From the NCBI GenBank assembly GCA_937919655.1, contig CALFPJ010000068.1:1-64000 (forward strand): 64,000 bases of DNA, in the 5' to 3' direction. The position numbers and the translations under genes are program-made. This document shows positions 16,121 to 25,641 of the stretch, piece after piece. The notes beneath the pieces are model-generated. The model was not told the DNA's origin, made no database searches, and saw nothing but the letters and a program-made list of their open reading frames with translations. How positions within the stretch are numbered: the stretch's first letter is position 1; each line of letters starts with the position of its first letter. Source of the DNA: an uncultured Gemmatimonadales bacterium (GTDB taxonomy: Bacteria > Gemmatimonadota > Gemmatimonadetes > Longimicrobiales > Gaopeijiaceae).

Positions 16121-18303
16121 GCTCCCTCCCCGCCCAAGACAAACGGCCCTCGCTGCACCACTTCGACTCGCCCGCTCCCCTCGTCGATGCGGTACTCTGC
16201 GTCGGGAGTCACGCCGTCAATCACATCCACCACACCGGAAGTAGGCCACGACACAGTCACCGATACGGCGCCGATCGCGGCCCCAAGCCCGATGTCGAGC
16301 CTTAGCGGGTTCCCACCAAAGGAACTCCCGCTCGTTACCGTGCGGTGCAGCACCCGGCGCAGACCCCCATCGTCAAACTCCACTGACACGCGGGCACCGA
16401 TCGCAGATCGATTCGAGTCCTGACCGACGAGACGAAGAGAGACCCAGTGATTCCCGTGCCCAGGGTTCTCGAAAAGCACGTTGCGACCCAGGTCCCCCTC
16501 ATATGCCCCACCCATGGCGGCAAACACGTCTTGGTCTCCGTCATGGTCTATGTCCCCGAACGCGACGCCATGACCCTTTTCGATCAAGCCGAAGCCGCCC
16601 GAAGTCGTCACGTCTTGGAAGCCCTGGCCACGGTCATTCCTAAACATCCGATTGGGCATCAACGCTTGAAAGTAGGCGTCCCCGGTCCCGAGGTACAGAT
16701 CAAGCCAACCATCGTTATCGAGATCCCCAAAGTTGGATCCCATAGAAAACTGGATCCGATCGAGGTGCACACGCTCAGTTACGTCTTCGAAGGTGCCATC
16801 GGTTCGGTTGCGATACAGGCGAGGAGGCTCGGACGTGTGCGGCAGACCGAGGTACTCGGCAGCCACATCGCCAAAATTAGTGCGATACCCGGCCACATAG
16901 ATGTCCAGCCAGCCGTCGTTGTCGTAGTCCCAGAACCAAGTGGGGAAGGCGTCGACCGGTTCCCCTACACCGGCATGGTCGGTCCGGTCACTAAAATGCC
17001 ACGCACCATCAGATCCCACCCCCTCGTTTCGCAGCAAGACATTGGGCGCGCCTGTGCGTGACACGTACAGGTCGGGACGGCCGTCGTTGTCGTAGTCGCC
17101 AGAAGCGACCCCCTTCACGATTCCCACTACGGCGGCCCCTACCTCAGGCGCGACATCGCGGAACGTGCCGTCCCCAAGATTCGCGAAAAGTTGGCTCGGA
17201 TGCGGGGTCACCCCGAACGTCTCGTTTCCCACGAATAGGTCCAGGAGTCCGTCGCCATCGAAGTCCAACCAGGTCGCGGTCTGCGTGGGGTAGGTCGGCA
17301 TCAAGAGGCCCGCTGCTTCGGTCACGTCTTCGAAGGTGCCGTCTCCCCTGTTTTTCAAGAGAGAATTGGGCTGACCGTCAGCGAGCCATCCGCCGCGCAT
17401 GACGAACACATCCAAGGCGCCGTCGTTGTCGTAGTCCGCCTGCACCAGGTTTCCGCCACCCCACAGCCCTTCAAGGCCGGCCGAGCCGGTCCTGTGTTCA
17501 AACGTGCCGTCACCGCGGTTCCGGTGGAAACGAATCGGGTCACGTAATTGCCACGATGTCGCCATCAAATCCAGAAGCCCGTCCCCATCGAAGTCGTCCA
17601 TCACGGCGCCCCCAACATGACCGACCTCGTTCACGCCTAGCACGCCGGCCACCTCCTGGAATCTCCCGATCTGATACTCAGAGTCGAATACCTCCGGTGG
17701 GATACGCCACGCGACAGGGACTTCGGCTGGGTAGGTGCCGACCATCATATGGCTGAGATTGAGCATCCACCGCACGCCTATACTCGTCGGATCCAACTCG
17801 AGTAGCTCTCCGTACACCCGAGCGGCCAACACTGCGCCCTCGACGTCTGCGGAGATCCCCTCTGAAGGCACGGGCACGAGACAAGCCACCGGGCCGACAC
17901 CGTCGATACAGTTTTTCCGCTCACCAGAGCGAAAGTAGGCGATCGCGAGGAAGTCCAGAATCGAGTATTCGAACGTCGGAGGCGCCTGGTCAGCGGGAGA
18001 CGCCGTCTGCTGGTAGGCCACTAGATCGCTACGCAAAGACTCAAGATCGCGAATCGCCTCGTCGAGCCGACCGGCGTAGAGCCTCTGCTCCGCCAACGCC
18101 AGGCGAAAGAGGAGCGCCTCCCTTTCGGTCTGTCGGGGAGGCAAGGCCTCCATGGCAGACACCATTGCGCTGTTCGCAAAACGATTTCGCATCGGGTCGA
18201 CAGTCTCAGCCAACTGATCCAGGCGTTCGACCATCGAGGGGCCGCTGCCGGCAGCGGGGCCGTCAACGCACGCGGCCATTGAAAGCAACAACACCCCCCA
18301 CAT
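16117..18303 (-). CDS. CRTAC1-like lipoprotein with helical N-terminal region (first gene of redox operon)
   Basis: 728 residues from the ATG at 18303. I chose this start because AGGAG lies seven bases upstream and it gives a short signal ending in Met-Ala-Ala-Cys (Cys12). The longer frame to 18504 would overlap the next gene and lacks an export signal. Residues 20-200 are helical and TPR-like (AEQRLYAGRLDEAI). Residues 210-610 carry FG-GAP calcium loops (DFDGDGLLD, DYDNDGRPD, DIDHDGDQD), and residues 620-700 an ASPIC/UnbV domain. The stop overlaps the GTG of the pentaheme cytochrome gene. A shrunken relative lies at 42977. Role is inferred as surface binding or assembly with the redox proteins. 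Confidence 0.87.
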   Translation of the reverse strand: MWGVLLLSMAACVDGPAAGSGPSMVERLDQLAETVDPMRNRFANSAMVSAMEALPPRQTEREALLFRLALAEQRLYAGRLDEAIRDLESLRSDLVAYQQTASPADQAPPTFEYSILDFLAIAYFRSGERKNCIDGVGPVACLVPVPSEGISADVEGAVLAARVYGELLELDPTSIGVRWMLNLSHMMVGTYPAEVPVAWRIPPEVFDSEYQIGRFQEVAGVLGVNEVGHVGGAVMDDFDGDGLLDLMATSWQLRDPIRFHRNRGDGTFEHRTGSAGLEGLWGGGNLVQADYDNDGALDVFVMRGGWLADGQPNSLLKNRGDGTFEDVTEAAGLLMPTYPTQTATWLDFDGDGLLDLFVGNETFGVTPHPSQLFANLGDGTFRDVAPEVGAAVVGIVKGVASGDYDNDGRPDLYVSRTGAPNVLLRNEGVGSDGAWHFSDRTDHAGVGEPVDAFPTWFWDYDNDGWLDIYVAGYRTNFGDVAAEYLGLPHTSEPPRLYRNRTDGTFEDVTERVHLDRIQFSMGSNFGDLDNDGWLDLYLGTGDAYFQALMPNRMFRNDRGQGFQDVTTSGGFGLIEKGHGVAFGDIDHDGDQDVFAAMGGAYEGDLGRNVLFENPGHGNHWVSLRLVGQDSNRSAIGARVSVEFDDGGLRRVLHRTVTSGSSFGGNPLRLDIGLGAAIGAVSVTVSWPTSGVVDVIDGVTPDAEYRIDEGSGRVEVVQRGPFVLGGEGA

Positions 18304-18490
18304 CCAAGGGCTCCTAGGCCGGTGGCGCGGCGCCGTCTCACCACCACCACAAGGCAGTCCGAACGACTGGGCACCGTCGGGGAGTCTTGCCAACACGCCG
18401 TTTTCGCTCGTGGAAAAGGGGATTCGCCCGACTGGGACCAAAAAGAAGAGGGGTGGGGCGCCAGGAACATGCCCGGGCGCTACTACACGA

Positions 18491-21400
18491 TCAAGACGGC
18501 TCAAATTGGATTACGACCTCAAGGGCCCCTGCGAGGACGGGCGTTTCGGTGACGACGCCTCCTGGCCAGCGCACGCGGACCGCTCGTGGCGTGCCAGAAA
18601 GACCAAGGACTTGAACGGTATCATCACTCGACCAATACCCCGATCCCGAGTGGACTTCCCGGGCGGGGCCAACCGCGGAATCGTAGAGAATCTGCACAAC
18701 CGCACCCACGCCGACGGGATTGAGTACGGGCCCTTCGAGGCGGACTCTGAGCCCCGGCTTCGCTCCCACATTGTGAAAAAGCTTCGTCTCGGATCCGTGC
18801 TGCGCTAGGGCGAAATCAATGCGACCATCGGAGTCATAATCGGCGAACGCAGCCCCCCGCTGGTCGCCGTAAGCGATCAAACCGGACACGTCCCCCCCCA
18901 AGGGACGCATCCCTCCGTCCCCCTCTCCGAGCAGGATTAGGCCGCGGCCGGCGTCGTAGCGCGGGGTGAAGCCATCTGTAGGGAAGAAGTTCTGTGTCAG
19001 GAGCAGGTCCTCGACTCCGTCACCATCGACGTCCGCCACACCTACGTGCGAGGCCGGGGCAAGCTGGGCCAGGTCCGGGAGCGGCCGCGACTCGAACGAT
19101 GTACCCATGTTGAAGAACGCCGTATGAGCAAGCGTGGCGACCTGGAGTTGGAAGAGCCGACTGGGATCGATACCGAGCACCTCCCCGAGCGTGGCCTGGC
19201 TGTATGCATCGAACGCCCCGATCCTCCCTCGCAATGAAGGAAGGCCTGCCCGCATCTGTTCGAATCTGGCCAACGGGTACAACGGCCCTCGGGGCGCGCG
19301 CGCTCGAGAGAGCGCGACTTCCCAAGATCCACTCTGGTCGACGTCCCCATGCACGAGCGTCAGGGGTCGGTCCGGGGACGTGGCCAGACGAGTGTTCAAT
19401 CCCTCGTTGGTCGCGACGAGGTCCATTCTCCCGTCCCCGTTCAGATCCCCTGCGGCTATGCCATTCCAGAGCCCCGTTAAGGCGGCGAGTCCCCATTCTT
19501 CTGAAACGTCCCGGAAGCCTCCGCCTTCGTTTAGGAACAGGCGTATCGGCCCCCATTCCAGAGCCAACGCCAGATCGGGGTCACCGTCTGCGTCGATGTC
19601 CGTAAACACGGCACTCGAGACCAGGCCAACATCGCTGAACGGTGAGCGTGTACCCTCTGGCGTCCCGCGGTACGACCCGCCCTCGTTCATGAGGAGGCGC
19701 GACGTGGCAGGCAACGGGTAGTAGGCGGGGACCGATCGTCCGCCCACGAACAGGTCCAAGTCGCCGTCGCCGTCCACGTCCGCTTGAGCGAGAGGGCCCA
19801 CGGAAGTCAGATGCGGCCCCACGATGGGCACGGACCCGCTTCCGCCGGTCGAGGCCATCCCAATGACACCCGGCACCGCACGAGCCTCGTCCGGCGTCGA
19901 GGAGTCGTAGCTCGTCTGACCCACAATCAGTGACGCCCCGGCCCCACCCCACACCGGCAGTACCGTCGTCTGGTCGTGTGTGCCCGTCGAGCCCTCCAGC
20001 TTCGAAAAGCGTGCTCCGTCGTTTCGCATCGTGACACGCGCCGCGCCAGAACCGGCTGCGACGACCAGGTCGGCATCCCCATCACCCTCGATGTCTGCCC
20101 AAGTCACCCCAGGCCCAAGACGGGAGAGCTGATACGGGAGGAGCGGTTGCCGAGCAAAATCTGCGAAGGCCTGGTCTTCGTGGGTGTGATCAAGAAGCCC
20201 TGATGAATCTTCGAACAAGATCGTGGCCGCTGTTTCGACCTCGCTCGGGGCGAGTGCGGTCGCCCCATCTTCCTGAATCTCGTAGAGCCGATTCGCTGAG
20301 GCCGGCACCCGGCTGACGAGACCACTGCGCCACACGACCTCCAGGGTCATCTCCGACGACTCCGCCCCCGCCGCAAACGTCACGAGGGGCTCCGACCCAG
20401 ACAGGTATAGCCCCGCTGCGCGCATCTCCTTGTCTTGAACGGGCAGCGCGCCGCCGAGCAGACGCACCCGGGCGCCCACGCCCCAAGAGTTCGGGGGCCG
20501 GCCCACCAGCCGGACGGCAACACGCGCAGCCGTCGCTTCATTTCGTAACAGAGAAGCGGTCATATTGAGTCTGTTCACCACCGCGTCCAGATCACCGTCT
20601 CCGTCAAAGTCCCCGAGCGCGATGCCGTGAGAGACGTCTGGGTCGTCGCCGAAACCCCAGGCCTGCCCGACCTCTTCGAACGTCAGATCTCCCCTGTTGC
20701 GGAAGGCGAGGTTCTTCGTCGGCAAGTCCGGATACAGCGACTTGGCATCATCCCACGTCATGGACCCGCGTAGACTCGAGATGCGCTCGAAGGCGTCTCC
20801 GTCTCGCATGTCACGGCCGTGCCCGTTGACCGTGAGGAGGTCCTCATACCCGTCGAGGTCGACGTCCAAGAAGACGCTGCCCCAGGTCCACTCGGACCCG
20901 TCGACGCCGGCCATCTCGGCCATCTGCGCCCACGTGCCGTCACCACGAGAGAGGAAGAGCGTGTTGCGCCCGACCTGGAGGCGATCGCTCCACCGACCAA
21001 TCGGTTTTTCAATCGAGGCATGCAGCGGAACCTGAGCGAGCCGCTTGGCTGGGTCAGCGCTGAGCATGTCCGCGACAAAGAAGTCCACATGGCCGTCGCG
21101 ATCAATGTCCGAGAAGTCCACGGCCATGGAGGCGTGGCTCGTCGTGCGCAGCGCGAGAAGGTCTGCGGCGCGAAAGAAGCCCGTTCCGTCGTTGAGCCAC
21201 AGCTGATCCGGGTCATCAAAGTCGTTGCAGACATAAAGATCGGGGTCTCCGTCGCCATCCACGTCGTGGAAGCCAACGGCCAAGCCGAAATCGTCCAGAT
21301 CGCGCGTGAGCGGCTGGCCATTCGACTGCAGAAAACGCCCACCATCCCATGGCACCGGCTCAAACACGCCGGCCCCATCGTTTAGGTAGAGACGATCCGG

Positions 21401-22162
21401 ATCCGCCTGTTCGACCGCCACATCCACCCCTCCTCGCGACTCGATGCGAAAATGCTCCCGAAATGGCTCCGCGATGGACGGGCCGTCGGGGCCATCGACG
21501 ACAAGCTCGACGGACGCATTTTCGTAAGGGCGTAGGACATCGGCAGCACTTTCGACCTTGTAGGCAGCCACATAGAGGTCGAGGTCGCCGTCACCGTCAA
21601 TGTCTGCGAACGCGGCGCTGGTGCTCCCCAGGTTCGAAGCCAGGCCGGAGGCATCGGTGACTTCTTCAAAGCGACCGTTCCCCAAATTTCTATAGAGTGC
21701 GTTCGGGCCGCCCAGCGAAGTGACAAAAAGGTCTAGCCACCCATCTCCGTCGACGTCCGCAAATGCCGCGCCTGTCGAATATCGGTCGGGGGCGGCCACC
21801 CCCGCGATCGCCGTCACGTCTTCGAATGACCACCCACCTAGGTTGCGGTAGAGCGCATTGTCGCCTTCAAGGCGGGAAAAGTAGATATCGGGAAGGCCGT
21901 CCCCATCGAAGTCAGCCACGGCAGCGCCGGACCCAATAAGCAAATGATCGTGCGCAATGGCGGTTTCCCGCGCGAGCACATTTGCGAAGTCGATACCGGT
22001 CCGGCGAGCAGGGACGGAGGTAAACCCGGGTCCACCTCGGGACGCTACTGCCACCTCGCGCCAGCGGTACGTGCCCTCCTCGTGCCACGTCGTCGGCTGC
22101 TCGGGGACGCACCCCGAAAGGGCGAAGATCAACCCCGCCACCACAGGCCAACGCAACATCAT
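18491..22162 (-). CDS. Giant FG-GAP/VCBS lipoprotein with two ASPIC/UnbV domains (paralogue 2)
   Basis: 1,223 residues from the ATG at 22162, giving a signal peptide that ends in Leu-Ser-Gly-Cys (Cys18). The open frame to 22258 adds 32 residues unlikely to be translated. It aligns along its whole length with the proteins at 2014 and 39294: the WHE.GTYRWRE opening, the first propeller half, an ASPIC domain near 546-630, an FEDSSGLLDHTHE linker, the second half, and a final ASPIC domain near 1136-1215 with REVHSGSGYWSSDD and RVRWPGG. It lies 187 bp upstream of the redox operon in the same direction and is divergent from a TonB-receptor remnant. Co-transcription with the operon is possible but not shown. 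Confidence 0.88.
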   Translation of the reverse strand: MMLRWPVVAGLIFALSGCVPEQPTTWHEEGTYRWREVAVASRGGPGFTSVPARRTGIDFANVLARETAIAHDHLLIGSGAAVADFDGDGLPDIYFSRLEGDNALYRNLGGWSFEDVTAIAGVAAPDRYSTGAAFADVDGDGWLDLFVTSLGGPNALYRNLGNGRFEEVTDASGLASNLGSTSAAFADIDGDGDLDLYVAAYKVESAADVLRPYENASVELVVDGPDGPSIAEPFREHFRIESRGGVDVAVEQADPDRLYLNDGAGVFEPVPWDGGRFLQSNGQPLTRDLDDFGLAVGFHDVDGDGDPDLYVCNDFDDPDQLWLNDGTGFFRAADLLALRTTSHASMAVDFSDIDRDGHVDFFVADMLSADPAKRLAQVPLHASIEKPIGRWSDRLQVGRNTLFLSRGDGTWAQMAEMAGVDGSEWTWGSVFLDVDLDGYEDLLTVNGHGRDMRDGDAFERISSLRGSMTWDDAKSLYPDLPTKNLAFRNRGDLTFEEVGQAWGFGDDPDVSHGIALGDFDGDGDLDAVVNRLNMTASLLRNEATAARVAVRLVGRPPNSWGVGARVRLLGGALPVQDKEMRAAGLYLSGSEPLVTFAAGAESSEMTLEVVWRSGLVSRVPASANRLYEIQEDGATALAPSEVETAATILFEDSSGLLDHTHEDQAFADFARQPLLPYQLSRLGPGVTWADIEGDGDADLVVAAGSGAARVTMRNDGARFSKLEGSTGTHDQTTVLPVWGGAGASLIVGQTSYDSSTPDEARAVPGVIGMASTGGSGSVPIVGPHLTSVGPLAQADVDGDGDLDLFVGGRSVPAYYPLPATSRLLMNEGGSYRGTPEGTRSPFSDVGLVSSAVFTDIDADGDPDLALALEWGPIRLFLNEGGGFRDVSEEWGLAALTGLWNGIAAGDLNGDGRMDLVATNEGLNTRLATSPDRPLTLVHGDVDQSGSWEVALSRARAPRGPLYPLARFEQMRAGLPSLRGRIGAFDAYSQATLGEVLGIDPSRLFQLQVATLAHTAFFNMGTSFESRPLPDLAQLAPASHVGVADVDGDGVEDLLLTQNFFPTDGFTPRYDAGRGLILLGEGDGGMRPLGGDVSGLIAYGDQRGAAFADYDSDGRIDFALAQHGSETKLFHNVGAKPGLRVRLEGPVLNPVGVGAVVQILYDSAVGPAREVHSGSGYWSSDDTVQVLGLSGTPRAVRVRWPGGVVTETPVLAGALEVVIQFEPS

Positions 22163-22460
22163 GTCATTCTCAACTGTCTTTCCGCGTACAGGGTATCTGG
22201 GCGAGGACACAACTGATACCGACTGCGGTTCGCCTGCGAAAGGTCGCTGTATGAGCACGTACGGTCCGGAATTCGGTATCTAAGGTCAGCGCGGCGATGA
22301 CGCCGCTGCGTGGCCACCGAAGTAGCTCAGGAGAAAGCTGAGCAGCCAACGAATCGAGAGATTCCTGATCGCATGTGCCCTGAACTACCGCGCGCGCCCA
22401 CATGTACGCCGCAACGTTCAAGGGGCCGCCAAATCACCGCCCGGAAAAGATAGCGTCCAT
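22163..22460. other. Divergent intergenic region, paralogue 2 / TonB receptor remnant
   Basis: 298 bases between two divergent starts. It must have held promoters in both directions. I could not identify a convincing -35/-10 pair, operator or RNA element in it. Confidence 0.4.
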
Positions 22461-24171
22461 ATGAAGCCCACCCATCGTTGGCCAATCACCGGGGCCACAA
22501 CCCTGGCCGTTGTGATGACACTCCTACTGGGCGGCAAGGAGCTTTTCGCCCAATCCCAGACAAGTTATGCGGTCCGGAGGGTCGTTCTCCGGGCGGGAGA
22601 TTCTTCGATTATCGGGGCGACGGTGGTTCTCCGCCACGTGCCCAGCGGGGTCGAGAAGGGCGCACTCACGAACGGGGACGGGCGCTTTATTCTCCTGTTG
22701 TTGCAACCCGGCGGACCCTACGAGTTAACGGCCTCCCACCTAGGGTACGGCGACCTCCGCCTCGAGGGCATCCAGCTGCAGGTGGGTGAGACGCAGACCC
22801 GCGTGTTCAATCTCACGGAGGCTGCCATCGCGGTCGAGGGCATCGCGGTGAATGTGGAACGGAATGAGATCTTCAATCCCAGTCAGGTCGGACCCGCCAC
22901 GTTGCTGAACGAGCGTGGGATGGAGTCGATTCCGATTCTGTCTCGCGACGTCATGGAGTTGGCGAACCTATCGCCTCTCGTGAAAACGACCGAGAACGGG
23001 GGCTTCTCCATCGCGGGCCAGAACGACCGCTACAACCAAGTGCTCATTGACGGAGTCACCAACAAGGACGTATCCGGGCTGACTGCGGGCGGGGTGCCGG
23101 GCGGCCAGGCCGGGGCGAAGATGCTCCCCATTGATGCCGTGACGCAGTATGAAGTCTTGATCGCGCCATTCGACGTCAGGCTTTCCGGCTTCACGGGCGG
23201 CGTGATGAACGCTGTGACCAAATCAGGCACCAAAGACTGGCGCTTACGCGGGTTCGGGGTGGGTCGCCACGAGGCACTCATGGGCGACCTGAGCCTCCCC
23301 ACGGGACTCGTGAATGCGTCTGGCGTGGACCGATCGCTGTTCGGCTTCACCGCCGGGGGTCCGATCATCCGGGACCGAGCTCACTTCTTCGTTGCCACCG
23401 AATTTGAGCAGCGGCAGCAGCCCCCGTCCGGCTTCAATCTCGCCCGCGACGACGTGTCGCTGGTCCAGGTTACGCAGGAGAGCTTGCACGGGTTTCAGGA
23501 TCTGTTTGAGGGCGCCTTTGGTGTGGAGACCGGACTCGGCGGTCCGTATCCGCTCCGCCAAGACCTCGCCAACATCTTCGCATGTGTGGACGCGACGCTT
23601 GTCGATGGACATCGGATCACCGTCCGCAACGTTTTTGCTCAAGCAGAAAACGAGGAGGCGCCGAACCGAACCGCCTTCGAACCCTACGGGCTCTCGTCCA
23701 ACGCCGTGCTTCGTGCCTCCACCACCAACACGACATCCGTTCAACTCTTTTCCGAGATGGGTGGCGGGGGTGGCAATGAACTCGAGCTCTCCGTCCAGCG
23801 AACCCACGACGAAACCAATCCCGCTTCTGATTGGCCCCAAGTCGAGGTGGCATTGATCGGAGGTGCGGTTCGAGGGGGATATGATCAACGTTCTGAACCT
23901 GATCAATTCCAGATGGGGCACCATCCAGTCCATCAGAAGCAACGTGCCGCTGTTGGAACCAGCGGACAGAGCAGAGAGCCTGGGGAGCATACCCGGGGAG
24001 TTGTTCTCGAGATGGGCGGGGGGTGCGCTGCCAGCAAGAGACTCGAACGGTCGGTTGGTGCCACCGGAGCCTTGGTCTGTGCTGACGCCCGACTCACAGT
24101 GGCAGGCACAACTTGGCGTGCGCATTATATTTGGGGGAAATCGTAGCCAGAAAATGAAGGAGATCGTATGA
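22461..24171 (+). pseudogene. TonB-dependent receptor with internal deletion and frameshift
   Basis: Reading from 22461 gives a signal peptide ending in FAQ, a carboxypeptidase-regulatory-like domain (residues ~30-110) and a Plug domain (LSRDVMELANLSP, ILIDGVTNKD-like, VTQYEVLIAPFDVRLSGFTGGVMNAVTKSGT), then the first barrel strands to about residue 465. After about 23855 that frame loses all similarity and stops at 24146. The frame from 23863 encodes a typical receptor C-terminus (FEGDMINVLNLINSRWGT, then QAQLGVRIIFG) ending at 24171. Several hundred barrel residues are therefore missing and the two parts are out of frame. Intact relatives are about 1,000 residues long. An assembly collapse is an alternative to true gene decay. 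The TGA overlaps the start of the next gene. Confidence 0.8.
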
Positions 24172-25046
24172 ACACGTTCTTATCCTTCGTCGCGGAAAGT
24201 TTGCGAAGCGCAGCCGGAGCCGTGGCTTTGACGACCCTCGTCGTCGCCAATGTCGCCGCGCACACGCCCGAACGCGCCGCCAACCTCCTCGGCCACGTGC
24301 TTGACGAGATGACCGGCCGCCCCATCCCCGGAGCATCGGTAGAACTCGAGTCCATGTCGACAACCAGGGTCACGAGCGCACTCGGGTCCTTCGCGTTCAG
24401 CGACGTCCCTTTGGGCGTGCACTTCTTGAGAATTGAAGCCGTCGGTTACGCGGAGCGCCGGCTGCAAGTGCGCTTGTCCTCGGACGAGAGCTACGAGACC
24501 GAGGTGCATCTTTCGCAGCAGGCGGTCGAACTCGAAGGCCTCGAAGTCACTGTGATGAACAGAAAAACGTTCAACGAGATGAGAGATCTCGATCTTCGCC
24601 TGGAACGAGGGTCAGGCCAGTTCCTTCTCCGAACAGAGATGGCGCAACGTGGCGGTAACCTCATCAACTTGCTTCAGGGTCTGCGCGGGGTTCGCGTTCA
24701 CGGAGGAGGGGGCACAACGAGCGGCCGCAGTGTCCAGCTCCGTCGCGCAGCGCACATTACGTCGAGCGCACCGGGCGTGAACACGATAACCGATTGTTTT
24801 CCGGCCATTTTCGTGGACGGGCGACGCTTCAGCCGCCGCGCCTCACTTGGAGACCAGGCAACAGACCTCACTGAGTTCCATGGCTCCGACCTAGAGGCCG
24901 TCGAGATCTATTCTGGGTCATCCGTACCGGCAATGTTCGGAGGCGGTGCCGCAGCCTGCGGGGCGATTCTCATCTGGATGCGACGAGGCCCCGCCCGCCG
25001 GAGCCCTAATGACCTTCCAAACGAAGAGACCCGAGGCGAGCGTTAG
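24168..25046 (+). CDS. Carboxypeptidase-regulatory-like plus Plug protein without a barrel
   Basis: 292 residues, starting in an ATGA overlap with the receptor remnant. A signal sequence (VVANVAA) is followed by a carboxypeptidase-D regulatory-like beta-sandwich (~40-120, GRPIPGASVELES...VGYAERRL). A Plug-like domain then has LINLLQGLRGVRV, FVDGRR and LEAVEIYSGSSVPAMFGGGAAACG. Two cysteines (CFPAIFVDG and AACGAI) may form a disulfide. The protein ends where a TonB receptor would begin its barrel. Such stand-alone proteins are frequent in Gemmatimonadota-like genomes. It may interact with a receptor in trans or recognise a substrate; the function is unknown. Confidence 0.8.
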   Translation: MNTFLSFVAESLRSAAGAVALTTLVVANVAAHTPERAANLLGHVLDEMTGRPIPGASVELESMSTTRVTSALGSFAFSDVPLGVHFLRIEAVGYAERRLQVRLSSDESYETEVHLSQQAVELEGLEVTVMNRKTFNEMRDLDLRLERGSGQFLLRTEMAQRGGNLINLLQGLRGVRVHGGGGTTSGRSVQLRRAAHITSSAPGVNTITDCFPAIFVDGRRFSRRASLGDQATDLTEFHGSDLEAVEIYSGSSVPAMFGGGAAACGAILIWMRRGPARRSPNDLPNEETRGER

Positions 25047-25065
25047 CGCTCTCCCAGGCAGGGCC

Positions 25066-25587
25066 TCAAGTGCAGCGGCGAATCTCCCAGCCTTCGGGTC
25101 CTCTCACCAGCGAGCACCCGTAGTGGTACCACGTAGCCTGGTTCTCTCGAAGCGTCGCGGAGACGCGGGCTAGATTCGGCGTCACCCAGGTCGGTCGGCT
25201 GAGGCCCAGCACGATGGCCCGCTGTCCTGTGTCCGCGAGAACCTCCGAGAGGTCGTCCCCGTAGACGCAGTCCGAAATTGGTCGCACCGAGGGCCTCACG
25301 TTCCGAAGCCTGGCTAGCAAGCTAGCCGGAGGATCCTGTTCTTTGGTGCGCGCGCTCTGCGCCGCCGCAGCCACGACCCCGCGCCCTACCGCGTCACCAA
25401 CCACAAGACAGATCGCCTGTGGGTCGCCCAGGAATCCGGACGGTTTGTAGTTGGCCGCTAGCCAACGCACTGTCGCTCCCTGCACCGCTTGGGTTTCGCT
25501 CTCGGGCGTGCGACCGCCCCAAACTTCTGTCGTGGTCGCACACGCAGAGAGTGCGAGCACAGCCAATACGAGTAATCGTCTCATCAA
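25066..25587 (-). CDS. Hypothetical lipoprotein, 173 aa
   Basis: The first 16 residues form a clean lipoprotein signal (Leu-Ser-Ala-Cys, Cys16) with two arginines. The mature part has three further cysteines (CLVVGD, DCVYGDD, YHYGCSLV) and ends in GPEGWEIRRCT, which resembles the tail of small periplasmic proteins that end in a Trp-containing strand. I recognise no family. It is the last gene of a minus-strand group with the HEAT-cyclophilin gene, 54 bp downstream of it, and converges with the Plug gene 19 bp away. Confidence 0.7.
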   Translation of the reverse strand: MMRRLLVLAVLALSACATTTEVWGGRTPESETQAVQGATVRWLAANYKPSGFLGDPQAICLVVGDAVGRGVVAAAAQSARTKEQDPPASLLARLRNVRPSVRPISDCVYGDDLSEVLADTGQRAIVLGLSRPTWVTPNLARVSATLRENQATWYHYGCSLVRGPEGWEIRRCT

Positions 25588-25641
25588 TTCGTCCCCGGTG
25601 TGTCTTCGTCCTTCATACGCCGGGACTCTGAAGAAAGTTGC

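Noticed and set aside
18304-18504. N-terminal extension of the CRTAC1-like protein to 18504
   Set aside because: It would overlap the upstream gene, lacks a signal sequence at its start, and the ATG at 18303 has a good AGGAG site and lipobox.
22170-22421. 83-codon minus-strand ORF in the divergent gap
   Set aside because: No ribosome site or recognisable domain, and it occupies the region expected to contain two promoters.
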